Origin: IMCC26077 sp964490435
GTDB taxonomy: Bacteria > Actinomycetota > Actinomycetes > Nanopelagicales > Nanopelagicaceae
Assembly: GCA_964490435.1 (NCBI GenBank)
Contig: CAZBCF010000026.1
Span: forward strand, 1-21,461
DNA length: 21,461 nt
Reading direction: 5' to 3'
The first letter of the stretch is position 1; every line of letters begins with the position of its first letter. The translations under genes and the position numbers were made by a program. The notes under the pieces are model-generated. The model had not been told where the DNA came from and searched no databases. It saw only the letters and a program-made list of their open reading frames with translations. Of the stretch, positions 1-6,869 are shown piece after piece.

Positions 1-105
1 GGCCGTGCCCGCGCTGTCTTCCAGAAGTTTGGTATTTGCCGCGTCTGTTTCCGTGAAATGGCGCACCGCGGTGAACTTCCAGGTATCACGAAAGCAAGTT
101 GGTAA
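1..105 (+). CDS. rpsN: 30S ribosomal protein S14 type Z, C-terminal part
   Basis: The window opens inside this gene; reading frame 1 gives 34 residues to a TAA stop. S14 binds the 16S rRNA in the head of the small subunit. The visible part holds the second CxxC pair (C-R-V-C, residues 13-16 of the fragment), followed by FREMAHRGELPG and the ending KASW, which is the typical end of the short zinc-binding S14 (about 61 residues). The first CxxC pair and the start lie upstream of the window. It is followed after 71 bases by rpsH, the normal spc operon order (rplE-rpsN-rpsH). Identification is firm despite truncation by the window edge. Confidence 0.95.
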   Translation, partial: GRARAVFQKFGICRVCFREMAHRGELPGITKASW

Positions 106-120
106 TTAGCTACGCAGTAG

Positions 121-142
121 GTCACTGGAACTCGCCAGTGAT
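121..142 (+). promoter_or_regulatory. Hairpin in rpsN-rpsH spacer
   Basis: A perfect 7-bp inverted repeat (TCACTGG at 122-128, CCAGTGA at 135-141) with a 6-base loop, plus a G-U closing pair at 121/142, sits in the 71-base spacer between rpsN and rpsH. No T-run follows, so it does not look like an intrinsic terminator. It could be an mRNA-stability or processing hairpin or a protein-binding site for operon autoregulation; the function is not shown by the sequence. Confidence 0.4.
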
Positions 143-176
143 ACCGCTACGAGAAAGGTTCTAGGTAGAGCCACTT

Positions 177-581
177 ATGACAATGACAGATCCGATTGCA
201 GATATGTTGACGCGTATCCGCAACGCCAATACTGCTCATCACGAGAGCGTGACGATGCCATCTTCCACCGTGAAGTCGCGCATTGCTGCGATCTTGCAGC
301 AGGAGGGTTACATCGCCTCGTACAAGGTCGATCAAAACTCTTTTGGCGTAGGCAAGACGCTCACAATCAATCTCAAATATGGTCCTAACCGCGAACGCTC
401 CATCGCTGGGGTTCGTCGCGTGAGTAAGCCAGGGCTTCGTGTTTATGCGAAGTCGACTGCGCTACCTCGTGTGCTTGGCGGTCTTGGCGTTGCGATCATC
501 TCCACTTCATCTGGGTTGCTTACTGACAAGCAAGCCGGCAAACAAGGAGTAGGCGGAGAAGTTCTCGCCTACGTATGGTGA
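177..581 (+). CDS. rpsH: 30S ribosomal protein S8
   Basis: A 134-residue S8, the usual length. S8 binds the central domain of 16S rRNA early in assembly and in many bacteria also represses its own operon. The N-terminus MTMTDPIADMLTRIRNAN and the C-terminal half (VSKPGLRVYAK, then GLGVAIISTSSGLLTDKQA) are family hallmarks. The ATG at 177 is chosen because actinobacterial S8 proteins begin MTMTDPIADML; a second ATG six bases later would remove only two residues. A weak purine-rich stretch (AGGTAG at 163-168) is the likely ribosome binding site. It ends six bases before rplF and belongs to the spc operon. Confidence 0.97.
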   Translation: MTMTDPIADMLTRIRNANTAHHESVTMPSSTVKSRIAAILQQEGYIASYKVDQNSFGVGKTLTINLKYGPNRERSIAGVRRVSKPGLRVYAKSTALPRVLGGLGVAIISTSSGLLTDKQAGKQGVGGEVLAYVW

Positions 582-587
582 TCTGAT

Positions 588-1130
588 ATGTCACGAATCG
601 GTAAGAAGCCCATAGTGCTTCCTAAGGGAGTCGAAGTAACTCTCAATGGCCAAGAGGTCTCAGTGAAAGGTCCGAAGGGAACGCTGTCTCTCACTATTGC
701 ATCACCCATCACCATAGCGAAAGAGGGTGAGAGCACTCTCGTACTCGCACGCCCAGATGATGAGCGAAATAACCGAGCCCTACACGGTCTCTCTCGTACC
801 CTCGTGGCGAACATGATCGAGGGTGTCACGAAAGGCTATGAGAAGAAATTGGAATTGGTTGGTGTTGGATATCGCGTTGCCGCTAAGGGCAAGGATCTTG
901 AATTCGCTCTCGGCTTCAGTCATCCAGTACTAGTTCCTGCCCCTGAGGGAATCTCCTTCGCAGTCGAGAGCCAGACCAACTTCTCGGTACAAGGAATCGA
1001 CAAGCAACTAGTTGGCGAGGTCGCTGCGAACATTCGCAAGATCCGTAAGCCTGAGCCTTACAAGGGTAAAGGTGTGCGCTATGCCGACGAGAAGGTTCGC
1101 CGCAAGCAAGGAAAGGCAGGTAAGAAATAA
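588..1130 (+). CDS. rplF: 50S ribosomal protein L6
   Basis: A 180-residue L6, made of two similar alpha/beta domains, which binds 23S rRNA near the factor-binding centre. Seen here: the start MSRIGKKPIVLPKGV, the GPKGTLS motif near residue 30, the repeat boundary around residue 83 (GVTKGYEKKLELVGVGYR) and the C-terminal signature PEPYKGKGVRYADE. The start follows the rpsH stop by six bases, with GGTGAT just upstream. Its TAA stop shares one base with the ATG of rplR (TAATG at 1128-1132), so translation of the two is probably coupled. Confidence 0.97.
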   Translation: MSRIGKKPIVLPKGVEVTLNGQEVSVKGPKGTLSLTIASPITIAKEGESTLVLARPDDERNNRALHGLSRTLVANMIEGVTKGYEKKLELVGVGYRVAAKGKDLEFALGFSHPVLVPAPEGISFAVESQTNFSVQGIDKQLVGEVAANIRKIRKPEPYKGKGVRYADEKVRRKQGKAGKK

Positions 1131-1513
1131 TGTCGCAGCAAGTGAGCGTTAAGGTCCGCAAGGGATCTGCACAGGTTGCGCGTAAACGCCGCCATTTCCG
1201 CGTGCGCAAGAAAGTGGTGGGCACCGCTGCTCGTCCTCGCCTTGTCGTTACCCGCTCTGCTCGCCATATCGTGGCCCAGATTGTCGACGATTCCGCGAGC
1301 AAGACTCTGGCTTCAGCTTCGACTATGGAAGCTGACATCCGCAATCAAAACGAAGATAAGACTCGCAAAGCGCGTCAAGTTGGCGCACTAGTTGCTCAAC
1401 GCGCGAAGAGCGCAGGTATCACGAGCGTCGTCTTTGATCGTTCTGGGAATAAGTTTCATGGTCGAGTTGCCGCTCTCGCCGAGGGTGCACGCGAGAATGG
1501 ATTGGACTTCTAA
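1130..1513 (+). CDS. rplR: 50S ribosomal protein L18
   Basis: A 127-residue L18, the protein that with L5 attaches 5S rRNA to the large subunit. Basic N-terminus (KVRKGSAQVARKRRHFRVRKKV), then RPRLVVTRSARHIVAQIVDD, GALVAQRAKSAGI and the closing VVFDRSGNKFHGRVAALAEG, all typical of the family. Start and stop are both of the TAATG overlap type, with rplF upstream and rpsE downstream. A GC-biased antisense frame over the same region is not a gene. Confidence 0.97.
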   Translation: MSQQVSVKVRKGSAQVARKRRHFRVRKKVVGTAARPRLVVTRSARHIVAQIVDDSASKTLASASTMEADIRNQNEDKTRKARQVGALVAQRAKSAGITSVVFDRSGNKFHGRVAALAEGARENGLDF

Positions 1514-2148
1514 TGGCTGCTGAAAAAGTTACTGATCGCAACGATAAAGGGGCTCGCGAACGCGGTGGCCGAGATCGTGGTGGTCGCGAAGGTGGTCGGG
1601 ACGGCGCTGAAAAGAGCCAATATATGGAGCGCGTTGTCTTCATCAATCGCGTCTCTAAAGTCGTCAAAGGTGGTCGTCGATTCTCTTTCACCGCGCTAGT
1701 AGTCGTTGGTGATGGCAAGGGAACTGTCGGCGTCGGCTACGGCAAGGCTAAAGAAGTTCCAGCTGCAATCGCAAAGGCTGTCGAAGAAGCGAAGAAGAGT
1801 TTCTTCAAAGTCTCCATGATTCAAGCGACGATTCCGCATCCTGTCCAAGGGGAAGCCGCGGCAGGCGTGGTGCTACTTCGTCCAGCAAGCCCAGGTACTG
1901 GAGTTATCGCTGGCGGACCTGTCCGTGCAGTACTTGAGTGCGCTGGTATCCATGACGTTTTGAGTAAGTCACTTGGTTCAAGCAATGCCATCAACATGGT
2001 GCATGCAACTGTTGCTGCGCTAAAGCAACTTGAACATCCGTCGGCAATCGCGGCTCGTCGCGGTCTCCCACTAGAGAAGGTTGCCCCGGCAGCGCTTCGT
2101 CGTGCGATGAACGCGGGAGCACATTCACATACATCGGTAGGTGCGTAA
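1513..2148 (+). CDS. rpsE: 30S ribosomal protein S5
   Basis: A 211-residue S5, a fidelity protein of the small subunit with an N-terminal double-stranded-RNA-binding-like domain (about residues 38-103: ERVVFINRVSKVVKGGRRFSF region) and a C-terminal S5 fold (GEAAAGVVLLRPASPGTGVIAGGPVR region). The first 35 residues are a low-complexity Arg/Gly/Asp/Glu-rich extension (ARERGGRDRGGREGGRDG), as in other actinobacterial S5 proteins and absent from E. coli S5; it is probably disordered and RNA-contacting. One-base TAATG overlaps join it to rplR and to rpmD. Confidence 0.97.
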   Translation: MAAEKVTDRNDKGARERGGRDRGGREGGRDGAEKSQYMERVVFINRVSKVVKGGRRFSFTALVVVGDGKGTVGVGYGKAKEVPAAIAKAVEEAKKSFFKVSMIQATIPHPVQGEAAAGVVLLRPASPGTGVIAGGPVRAVLECAGIHDVLSKSLGSSNAINMVHATVAALKQLEHPSAIAARRGLPLEKVAPAALRRAMNAGAHSHTSVGA

Positions 2149-2330
2149 TGGGTCGGTTGAAAGTCACTCAGCTCCGTTCCAAAGTAGGCGGACGCCCGGA
2201 ACAACGCGAAACTCTCCGTTCACTTGGCCTCAAGCGAATCGGCGACGTCGTCGTTAAGGAAGATCGCCCAGAGATTCGTGGCATGGTGCATGCAGTGCGC
2301 CATCTCATCCGTGTTGAGGAGGTCGAGTAA
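2148..2330 (+). CDS. rpmD: 50S ribosomal protein L30
   Basis: A 60-residue L30, the usual size for bacteria. It begins MGRLKVTQLRSKVG, continues RETLRSLGLKRIGD and ends GMVHAVRHLIRVEEVE, matching the family throughout. L30 binds 23S rRNA near the domain II and V surface. The ATG overlaps the rpsE stop by one base and rplO begins three bases after its stop, the standard rpsE-rpmD-rplO order. Confidence 0.96.
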   Translation: MGRLKVTQLRSKVGGRPEQRETLRSLGLKRIGDVVVKEDRPEIRGMVHAVRHLIRVEEVE

Positions 2331-2332
2331 TT

Positions 2333-2773
2333 ATGACATTGAAGATGCATCATCTTCGTCCAGCACCTGGTGCTAAGAAGGCGAAGACTCGAAAGGGCCG
2401 CGGTGAAGCCTCGAAGGGAAAGACTTCTGGTCGTGGTGGTAAAGGTACTCACGCTCGTAACACTGTTCGCGCAGGTTTCGAGGGTGGTCAAATGCCACTA
2501 CATATGCGACTTCCAAAGCTTCGCGGATTCAAGAATCCAGAGCGAGTCGAGTATCAAGCGGTCAATGTCGCAACGCTCAATGCGCTCTTTCCAAAGGGTG
2601 GCAACGTGGGCGTCAACGAGATTGTTGCTGCAGGTGCGGCTCGAAAAGGTTTGCCTATCAAGATCCTTGGTAATGGCGAGATCTCGGTAGCACTCACGGT
2701 AACTGCACATGCGTTCTCATCGAGCGCACAAGAGAAAATCACTGCCGCTGGCGGAAAGACCAACGCTCTCTAA
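2333..2773 (+). CDS. rplO: 50S ribosomal protein L15
   Basis: A 146-residue L15, a late-assembly protein spread over 23S rRNA. The N-terminal half is a basic Gly-rich tail (KGRGEASKGKTSGRGGKGTHARN) that threads into rRNA; the globular C-terminal half carries GFEGGQMPLHMRLPKLRGFK and KILGNGEISVALTVTAHAFS. Start ATG at 2333 follows GAGGTCGAG at the end of rpmD, which supplies a Shine-Dalgarno-like sequence. It is the last r-protein gene before secY, as in most bacteria. Confidence 0.97.
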   Translation: MTLKMHHLRPAPGAKKAKTRKGRGEASKGKTSGRGGKGTHARNTVRAGFEGGQMPLHMRLPKLRGFKNPERVEYQAVNVATLNALFPKGGNVGVNEIVAAGAARKGLPIKILGNGEISVALTVTAHAFSSSAQEKITAAGGKTNAL

Positions 2774-2810
2774 TTAGCGATAATTAAGAGCGAACTCGAG
2801 GGGAGAAGAG

Positions 2811-4106
2811 ATGCTTGCAGCATTCGGAAAGGCGTTTAAGACGCCAGATCTTCGTCGCAAAATTTTCTTCACGCTCTCGATCATGGCGCTGTTTCGATTC
2901 GGTTCGGTGATTCCAACTCCAGGGGTCTCGTATCAGAATGTCCAGAAGTGCCTATCGCAGGTTGAGACCGGAGGCCTATTTGGTCTTATAAACCTATTCA
3001 GCGGTGGCGCTCTGCTTCAACTCAGCGTATTCGCTCTTGGCATCATGCCCTACATCACCGCCTCAATCATCGTGCAGTTGTTGACCGTAGTCATCCCACG
3101 GTTTGAGGCGTTGAAGAAGGAGGGACAGTCGGGGACTGCCAAATTGACGCAATACACCCGCTACCTCACGATCGGATTGGCAATTCTGCAATCTTCAGGT
3201 CTTATCGCAGTTGCGCGAACCCCGGGTCGTCTTTTTAGCGGATGTAATGAAGCGATCATCCCTGATACCTCATGGTCGCGAATCATCACCATGGTCGTCG
3301 TGATGACAGCAGGAACATCGGTGGTCATGTGGCTTGGCGAATTGATCACGGATCGAGGCGTCGGTAACGGTATGTCAATCTTGATTTTCACCTCGATCGC
3401 CGCTGGTTTCCCTGGTCAACTCTGGAGCATTCGCCTCTCTAAAGGCTTCTTTACCTTCCTCTTCGTACTTGCGATGGGATTCCTCATCGTTGCGGCAGTC
3501 GTCTTCGTCGAACAAGCCCAACGACGAATTCCAGTCCAATATGCGAAGCGCCAAGTTGGTAGCCGCTCATATGGTGGTGCAAGCACCTACATTCCCATCA
3601 AGGTTAACCAAGCGGGCGTCATTCCAGTTATCTTCGCATCATCGCTGCTTTATATCCCTTCCTTGGTCGCGAACCTCACTAATAGCAAAGCCGCCTGGGT
3701 TGTCTGGATCCAAAGTAACTTCGTCCGTGGCGATCATCCGATCTACATCGCTGCATACTTCTTCATGATCATCTTCTTCACCTACTTCTATGTCTCCATC
3801 ACCTTCAATCCTGAAGAGGTTGCGGACAATATGAAGAAGTACGGTGGATTCATTCCCGGTATCCGCGCTGGTCGCCCGACCGCTGAATATTTGCAATATG
3901 TTCTCTCGCGTATCACGGCACCAGGATCGCTCTATCTTGGTTTAGTCTCCATCATTCCCATCATCGCCCTAGTTCTCTTCGGGGCCTCGCAGAACTTCCC
4001 ATTTGGTGGTACCGCGATTTTGATCGTGGTTGGTGTTGGACTTGATACCGCAAAGCAGATCGAGAGCCAGTTGCAACAGAGGTCTTACGAAGGCTTCTTG
4101 CGCTAA
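2811..4106 (+). CDS. secY: Preprotein translocase subunit SecY
   Basis: A 431-residue SecY, the pore subunit of the SecYEG channel for protein export and membrane insertion. Ten hydrophobic segments are visible. Family marks include GSVIPTPGV near residue 31, SALGIMPYITASII-type segment at about 75-90, ITDRGVGNGMS at 179-189, and the cytoplasmic loop YGGFIPGIRAGRPT near residue 344, which contacts SecA or the ribosome. The start is supported by a strong GAGGGGAG ribosome site at 2800-2807. The 37-base spacer from rplO has no terminator-like fold, so it is likely co-transcribed. Its stop overlaps adk by one base (TAATG). Confidence 0.98.
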   Translation: MLAAFGKAFKTPDLRRKIFFTLSIMALFRFGSVIPTPGVSYQNVQKCLSQVETGGLFGLINLFSGGALLQLSVFALGIMPYITASIIVQLLTVVIPRFEALKKEGQSGTAKLTQYTRYLTIGLAILQSSGLIAVARTPGRLFSGCNEAIIPDTSWSRIITMVVVMTAGTSVVMWLGELITDRGVGNGMSILIFTSIAAGFPGQLWSIRLSKGFFTFLFVLAMGFLIVAAVVFVEQAQRRIPVQYAKRQVGSRSYGGASTYIPIKVNQAGVIPVIFASSLLYIPSLVANLTNSKAAWVVWIQSNFVRGDHPIYIAAYFFMIIFFTYFYVSITFNPEEVADNMKKYGGFIPGIRAGRPTAEYLQYVLSRITAPGSLYLGLVSIIPIIALVLFGASQNFPFGGTAILIVVGVGLDTAKQIESQLQQRSYEGFLR

Positions 4107-4657
4107 TGCGACTAGTACTCGTCGGCCCACCAGGAGCAGGCAAAGGTACGCAGGCGGAGTTCATCTCGGCGCACTTTGCTATCCCACACATTTCTACTGG
4201 AGATATCTTCCGTGCGAATCTCTCAGCTGGCACACCGCTTGGTCTTGAAGCCAAGGGATACATGGATAAGGGAGATCTCGTACCTGACGCTTTGACCACT
4301 GCGATGGTGAAGGATCGGCTACAACAAGGCGATGTTGCCAATGGTTTTCTCCTCGATGGCTTCCCTCGAACGACTGGTCAGGCTGAGGCTCTTGATGGCA
4401 TTTTGCGCGACATCAAGAAGCCACTTGAAGTCGTTTTAGAGATGCAAGCAGACGAAGATGAAATCGTCGCTCGCTTGCTAGCCCGAGGTCGATCTGACGA
4501 CAGCGAAGAGGTTATTCGCCATCGCTTGAAGGTCTATGCAGAACAGACTGCGCCAATCATCTCGTACTACAAGCATTCTGGGATCTTGCGCTCGATTAAT
4601 GGGTTAGGTTCTGTAGCGGAAGTTACCGAGCGAGCAATCTCTGCGCTGAGCAAATAA
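4106..4657 (+). CDS. adk: Adenylate kinase, short form
   Basis: A 183-residue cytoplasmic enzyme that interconverts ATP + AMP and two ADP. The P-loop GPPGAGKGT lies at residues 7-15; ISTGDIFRAN and GFPRT form the AMP-binding side. Between residues about 125 and 145 there is only a short LARGRSDDSEEVIRHRL segment, so the long LID domain of the E. coli enzyme (214 residues) is missing; this short type is usual in actinobacteria. Encoded in the classical secY-adk-map order with a one-base overlap with secY, implying coupled translation. Confidence 0.97.
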   Translation: MRLVLVGPPGAGKGTQAEFISAHFAIPHISTGDIFRANLSAGTPLGLEAKGYMDKGDLVPDALTTAMVKDRLQQGDVANGFLLDGFPRTTGQAEALDGILRDIKKPLEVVLEMQADEDEIVARLLARGRSDDSEEVIRHRLKVYAEQTAPIISYYKHSGILRSINGLGSVAEVTERAISALSK

Positions 4658-4659
4658 AG

Positions 4660-4675
4660 TCTCTAAAGTTAGAGA
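4660..4675 (+). promoter_or_regulatory. Small hairpin over the map ribosome-binding region
   Basis: TCTCTA (4660-4665) and TAGAGA (4670-4675) form a perfect 6-bp stem with an AAGT loop, ending five bases before the map ATG at 4681. The only Shine-Dalgarno-like bases before map (AGAGA) lie in the 3' arm, so the stem could lower initiation on map. A chance palindrome of this size is possible. Confidence 0.3.
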
Positions 4676-4680
4676 TCATC

Positions 4681-5487
4681 ATGGCAATCGAAATCAAATC
4701 ACTAGATGAAATCAAGAAGATGCGTAAGGCTGGTGTGCTGGTAGCGCAGACTCTTGATCGAATTCGCGAGGTCATTCGTCCAGGGTTGATGACAAAAGAT
4801 TTAGATTTGATTGCACATAATTTCATCACGAAGAATGGTGGCGTGCCATCGTTCTTGGGTTATCACGGATATCCGGCCACGATTTGCACCTCGGTCAATA
4901 GTCAAGTTGTCCATGGCATTCCTGGTGAACTTGTATTGAAAGAAGGAGACATCATCTCAATTGACTGTGGCGCGATTGTCGATGGTTGGCACGGCGATAG
5001 CGCGATATCGCTGGGTGTTGGCGAGATATCGGTAGCAGACCAGAAGATGATCGATGATTGCGCTTATTCGATGTGGGCTGGTATTGCTGCGGCAAAAGTC
5101 GGGGGACGGCTCACTGATTTGAGTAATGCGATTGAAAAGGCAATTACCTCTCGTGGAAAGTATGGAATTGTCCGTGAGTACGGAGGACATGGCATCGGCA
5201 CTGCGATGCATCAAGAACCACATTTACTTAATTACGGTTCAGCCGGGCGTGGACCGAAACTCGTAGCCGGAATGGCATTAGCAGTCGAACCGATGATCAT
5301 GCACGGATCAGAGAAAGTTCGAGTAGAAAGTGACGAGTGGACCGTTTCGACCGTCGATGGATCGCGCGCAGCGCACACCGAGCACACTTTTGCGCTCTTG
5401 CCCTCGGGGGAAATCTCGGTCTTGACCGCCTTGGATTCTGGGTTCGAGGGGTTAGCCCCATTCGGGGTCAAACCCGCTGTTTTGTAG
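4681..5487 (+). CDS. map: Methionine aminopeptidase type I
   Basis: A 268-residue metal enzyme that removes the initiator methionine from nascent proteins. All five metal ligands of the family are in place: D95 (ISIDCG), D106 (HGDSA), H170 (GGHGIG), E203 (AVEPM) and E234 (AHTEHT), with the conserved H79 (VVHGIPG) and H177 (MHQEPH) in the active site. There is no N-terminal SH3-binding extension; it starts directly at the catalytic core, as in E. coli. It follows adk after 23 bases and precedes infA, the standard actinobacterial order. Confidence 0.97.
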   Translation: MAIEIKSLDEIKKMRKAGVLVAQTLDRIREVIRPGLMTKDLDLIAHNFITKNGGVPSFLGYHGYPATICTSVNSQVVHGIPGELVLKEGDIISIDCGAIVDGWHGDSAISLGVGEISVADQKMIDDCAYSMWAGIAAAKVGGRLTDLSNAIEKAITSRGKYGIVREYGGHGIGTAMHQEPHLLNYGSAGRGPKLVAGMALAVEPMIMHGSEKVRVESDEWTVSTVDGSRAAHTEHTFALLPSGEISVLTALDSGFEGLAPFGVKPAVL

Positions 5488-5580
5488 GGCTCTGACAAAG
5501 CCGATTTCTATAAATCGTCCAATTTGGCCTAGACTTGCCGGTCTTGGGTACATAACGGAATACATGGGAGTAGGTAGGGC
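5488..5580 (+). promoter_or_regulatory. map-infA spacer: imperfect hairpin and possible promoter
   Basis: This 93-base spacer is one of the longer ones in the ribosomal cluster. It holds an imperfect stem (CCTAGAC 5528-5534 with GTCTTGG 5541-5547, one T-T mismatch, 6-base loop). TAGACT at 5530-5535 fits an actinobacterial -10 element but no good -35 sits 17-18 bases upstream. GGGAG at 5566-5570 is the likely ribosome site of infA. infA often has its own promoter in actinobacteria, so a start here is plausible but not demonstrated. Confidence 0.25.
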
Positions 5581-5802
5581 TTGTCTAAAAAAGATGGTGC
5601 CATCGAAATCGAGGGCACTGTGGCTGAAGCTCTGCCCAACGCAATGTTTCGAGTTGAACTCACGAATGGACACAAAGTCCTCGCGCACATCAGCGGAAAG
5701 ATGCGACAGAACTACATTCGCATCCTTCCCGAAGATCGTGTCATCGTGGAATTAAGTCCATATGACCTCACCCGAGGTCGCATCGTCTACCGATACAAGT
5801 AG
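5581..5802 (+). CDS. infA: Translation initiation factor IF-1
   Basis: A 73-residue single OB-fold protein that sits in the ribosomal A site during initiation. The sequence runs SKKDGAIEIEGTVAEALPNA ... FRVELTNGHKVLAHISGKM ... YDLTRGRIVYRYK, nearly invariant among actinobacteria. The start codon is TTG at 5581, the only in-frame choice that gives the normal SKKDGAIE N-terminus; an ATG at 5564 is in another frame. GGGAG ends ten bases upstream. The TTG start may limit its synthesis relative to neighbouring genes. Confidence 0.96.
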   Translation: MSKKDGAIEIEGTVAEALPNAMFRVELTNGHKVLAHISGKMRQNYIRILPEDRVIVELSPYDLTRGRIVYRYK

Positions 5803-5832
5803 ACAGCAGTAACCAGAAGTCAGAGGAGGGTC

Positions 5833-5946
5833 ATGAAGGTCAAACCAAGCGTCAAAAAGATTTGCGATAAGTGCAAAGTCATCCGTCGCAATGGCGTTGT
5901 CATGGTGATCTGCGAGAACCTCCGCCACAAGCAACGTCAGGGTTAA
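5833..5946 (+). CDS. rpmJ: 50S ribosomal protein L36 (zinc form)
   Basis: A 37-residue gene. The protein starts MKVKPSVKKICDKCKVIRR and ends CENLRHKQRQG. The zinc ligands C11, C14, C27 and H32 are all present, so this is the zinc-binding (C+) version of L36, a large-subunit protein near the peptidyl-transferase surface. A strong GAGGAGGG site (5823-5829) precedes the ATG by four bases. It sits in the normal infA-rpmJ-rpsM order. Confidence 0.96.
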   Translation: MKVKPSVKKICDKCKVIRRNGVVMVICENLRHKQRQG

Positions 5947-5972
5947 TAACTAAATACATACTCGTGGTGAAA

Positions 5973-6047
5973 CTGGATGAAAGTCCAGGCCCTTGGTCCA
6001 GAGGCTGAGGAATTCACTGCGGAGGACCTCTGGAATATCGAAAGGCC
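5973..6047 (+). promoter_or_regulatory. Candidate structured leader of rpsM (alpha operon)
   Basis: The 105-base rpmJ-rpsM spacer is rich in complementary segments. Stem A: CTGGA 5973-5977 with TCCAG 5984-5988. Stem B: TCCAGAGG 5997-6004 with CCTCTGGA 6027-6034, perfect over 8 bp. Stem C, enclosing B: GGCCCTT 5988-5994 with AAAGGCC 6041-6047, 6 of 7 paired, which would bury the rpsM ribosome site AAAGG. The repeated CTGGA and TCCAG blocks allow alternative pairings. Known biology: in E. coli the rpsM leader is a folded target of S4; S4 is encoded two genes downstream here. That this element does the same is inference. Confidence 0.4.
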
Positions 6048-6051
6048 AACA

Positions 6052-6429
6052 ATGGCACGTTTAGTTGGTGTGGATCTTCCGCGCGAGAAGCGGGTTGAAA
6101 TCGCACTTACATATATCTTCGGAGTGGGGCGTACTCGTTCTATCGAGATGTTGACCGCTACCGGAATCAATCCGAATACTCGCGTGAAAGATCTAGAAGA
6201 GAGCGATCTCATCAAGCTCCGTGAGTACATCGAGAGCAAATTCAAGATTGAAGGCGACCTTCGCCGTGAGATTGCATCTGACATTCGCCGCAAGGTTGAA
6301 ATTCAGTGTTACCAAGGAATTCGTCACCGCAAGGGTCTGCCTGTGCGTGGACAACGTACCCATACCAACGCGCGTACTCGCAAGGGTCCACGCGTTGCCA
6401 TCGCAGGCAAGAAGAAGGTGACTAAGTAA
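6052..6429 (+). CDS. rpsM: 30S ribosomal protein S13
   Basis: A 125-residue S13, located in the head of the small subunit and contacting the P-site tRNA and S19. Family marks: MARLVGVDLPREKR at the start, TYIFGVGRTRS (helix-two-turn-helix), IRRKVEIQCYQGIRHRKGLPVRGQRT and the basic tail ending KKKVTK. The frame stays open upstream to an ATG at 5977, but the family starts at MARL; ATG 6052 with AAAGG at 6041-6045 is the real start. It shares one base with rpsK (TAATG). Confidence 0.97.
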   Translation: MARLVGVDLPREKRVEIALTYIFGVGRTRSIEMLTATGINPNTRVKDLEESDLIKLREYIESKFKIEGDLRREIASDIRRKVEIQCYQGIRHRKGLPVRGQRTHTNARTRKGPRVAIAGKKKVTK

Positions 6430-6851
6430 TGGCAACTAAACCAGCAGCTGCTGCTTCCGGAAAGGCAAAGCCCGCAGCAAAGATTCGCAAGAAAGAGAAG
6501 AAGAACGTTGCTGTCGGTCAGGCTCATATCAAGAGCACCTTCAACAACACGATTGTTTCCATTACCGATCCAACGGGAGCGGTCATAGCCTGGTCATCTT
6601 CAGGCCAAGTTGGTTACAAGGGCTCACGTAAGTCGACGCCATTCGCGGCGCAACTTGCCGCTGAGGCTGCCGCGCGCCGGGCTCAAGAGCATGGCGTTCG
6701 CAAAGTAGATGTTTTTGTTAAGGGTCCAGGATCAGGTCGCGAGACTGCGATTCGCTCCCTTCAGGCTGCTGGCCTTGAAGTTGGTTCCATCTCTGATGTG
6801 ACCCCGGCTCCACACAATGGTTGCCGTCCACCAAAGCGTCGTCGAGTCTAA
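6429..6851 (+). CDS. rpsK: 30S ribosomal protein S11
   Basis: A 140-residue S11, which lines the mRNA exit on the platform of the small subunit. A lysine/alanine-rich leader of about 27 residues precedes the conserved core that begins NVAVGQAHIKSTFNNTIVS; similar leaders occur in actinobacterial S11. The core carries GYKGSRKSTPFAAQLAAE and the canonical end PHNGCRPPKRRRV. Translation is probably coupled to rpsM through the one-base overlap; rpsD follows after 18 bases. Confidence 0.97.
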   Translation: MATKPAAAASGKAKPAAKIRKKEKKNVAVGQAHIKSTFNNTIVSITDPTGAVIAWSSSGQVGYKGSRKSTPFAAQLAAEAAARRAQEHGVRKVDVFVKGPGSGRETAIRSLQAAGLEVGSISDVTPAPHNGCRPPKRRRV

Positions 6852-6869
6852 GGAAAGGGGAGAATAACT

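Noticed and set aside
916..1344. Long open frames on the minus strand across the ribosomal genes
   Set aside because: They mirror codon bias of the opposite strand, have no recognisable domains or ribosome sites, and lie wholly over well-identified genes.
5965..6034. Resemblance of GGATGAAAGTCCAGG to the GAAAGTCC segment of RNase P RNA
   Set aside because: The spacer is only about 105 bases, far too short for RNase P RNA, and the other conserved regions are missing.
5977..6051. In-frame extension of rpsM upstream to an ATG at 5977, adding 25 residues
   Set aside because: S13 proteins begin MARLVGVD or similar; the added residues match nothing in the family, and a proper ribosome site precedes the ATG at 6052.
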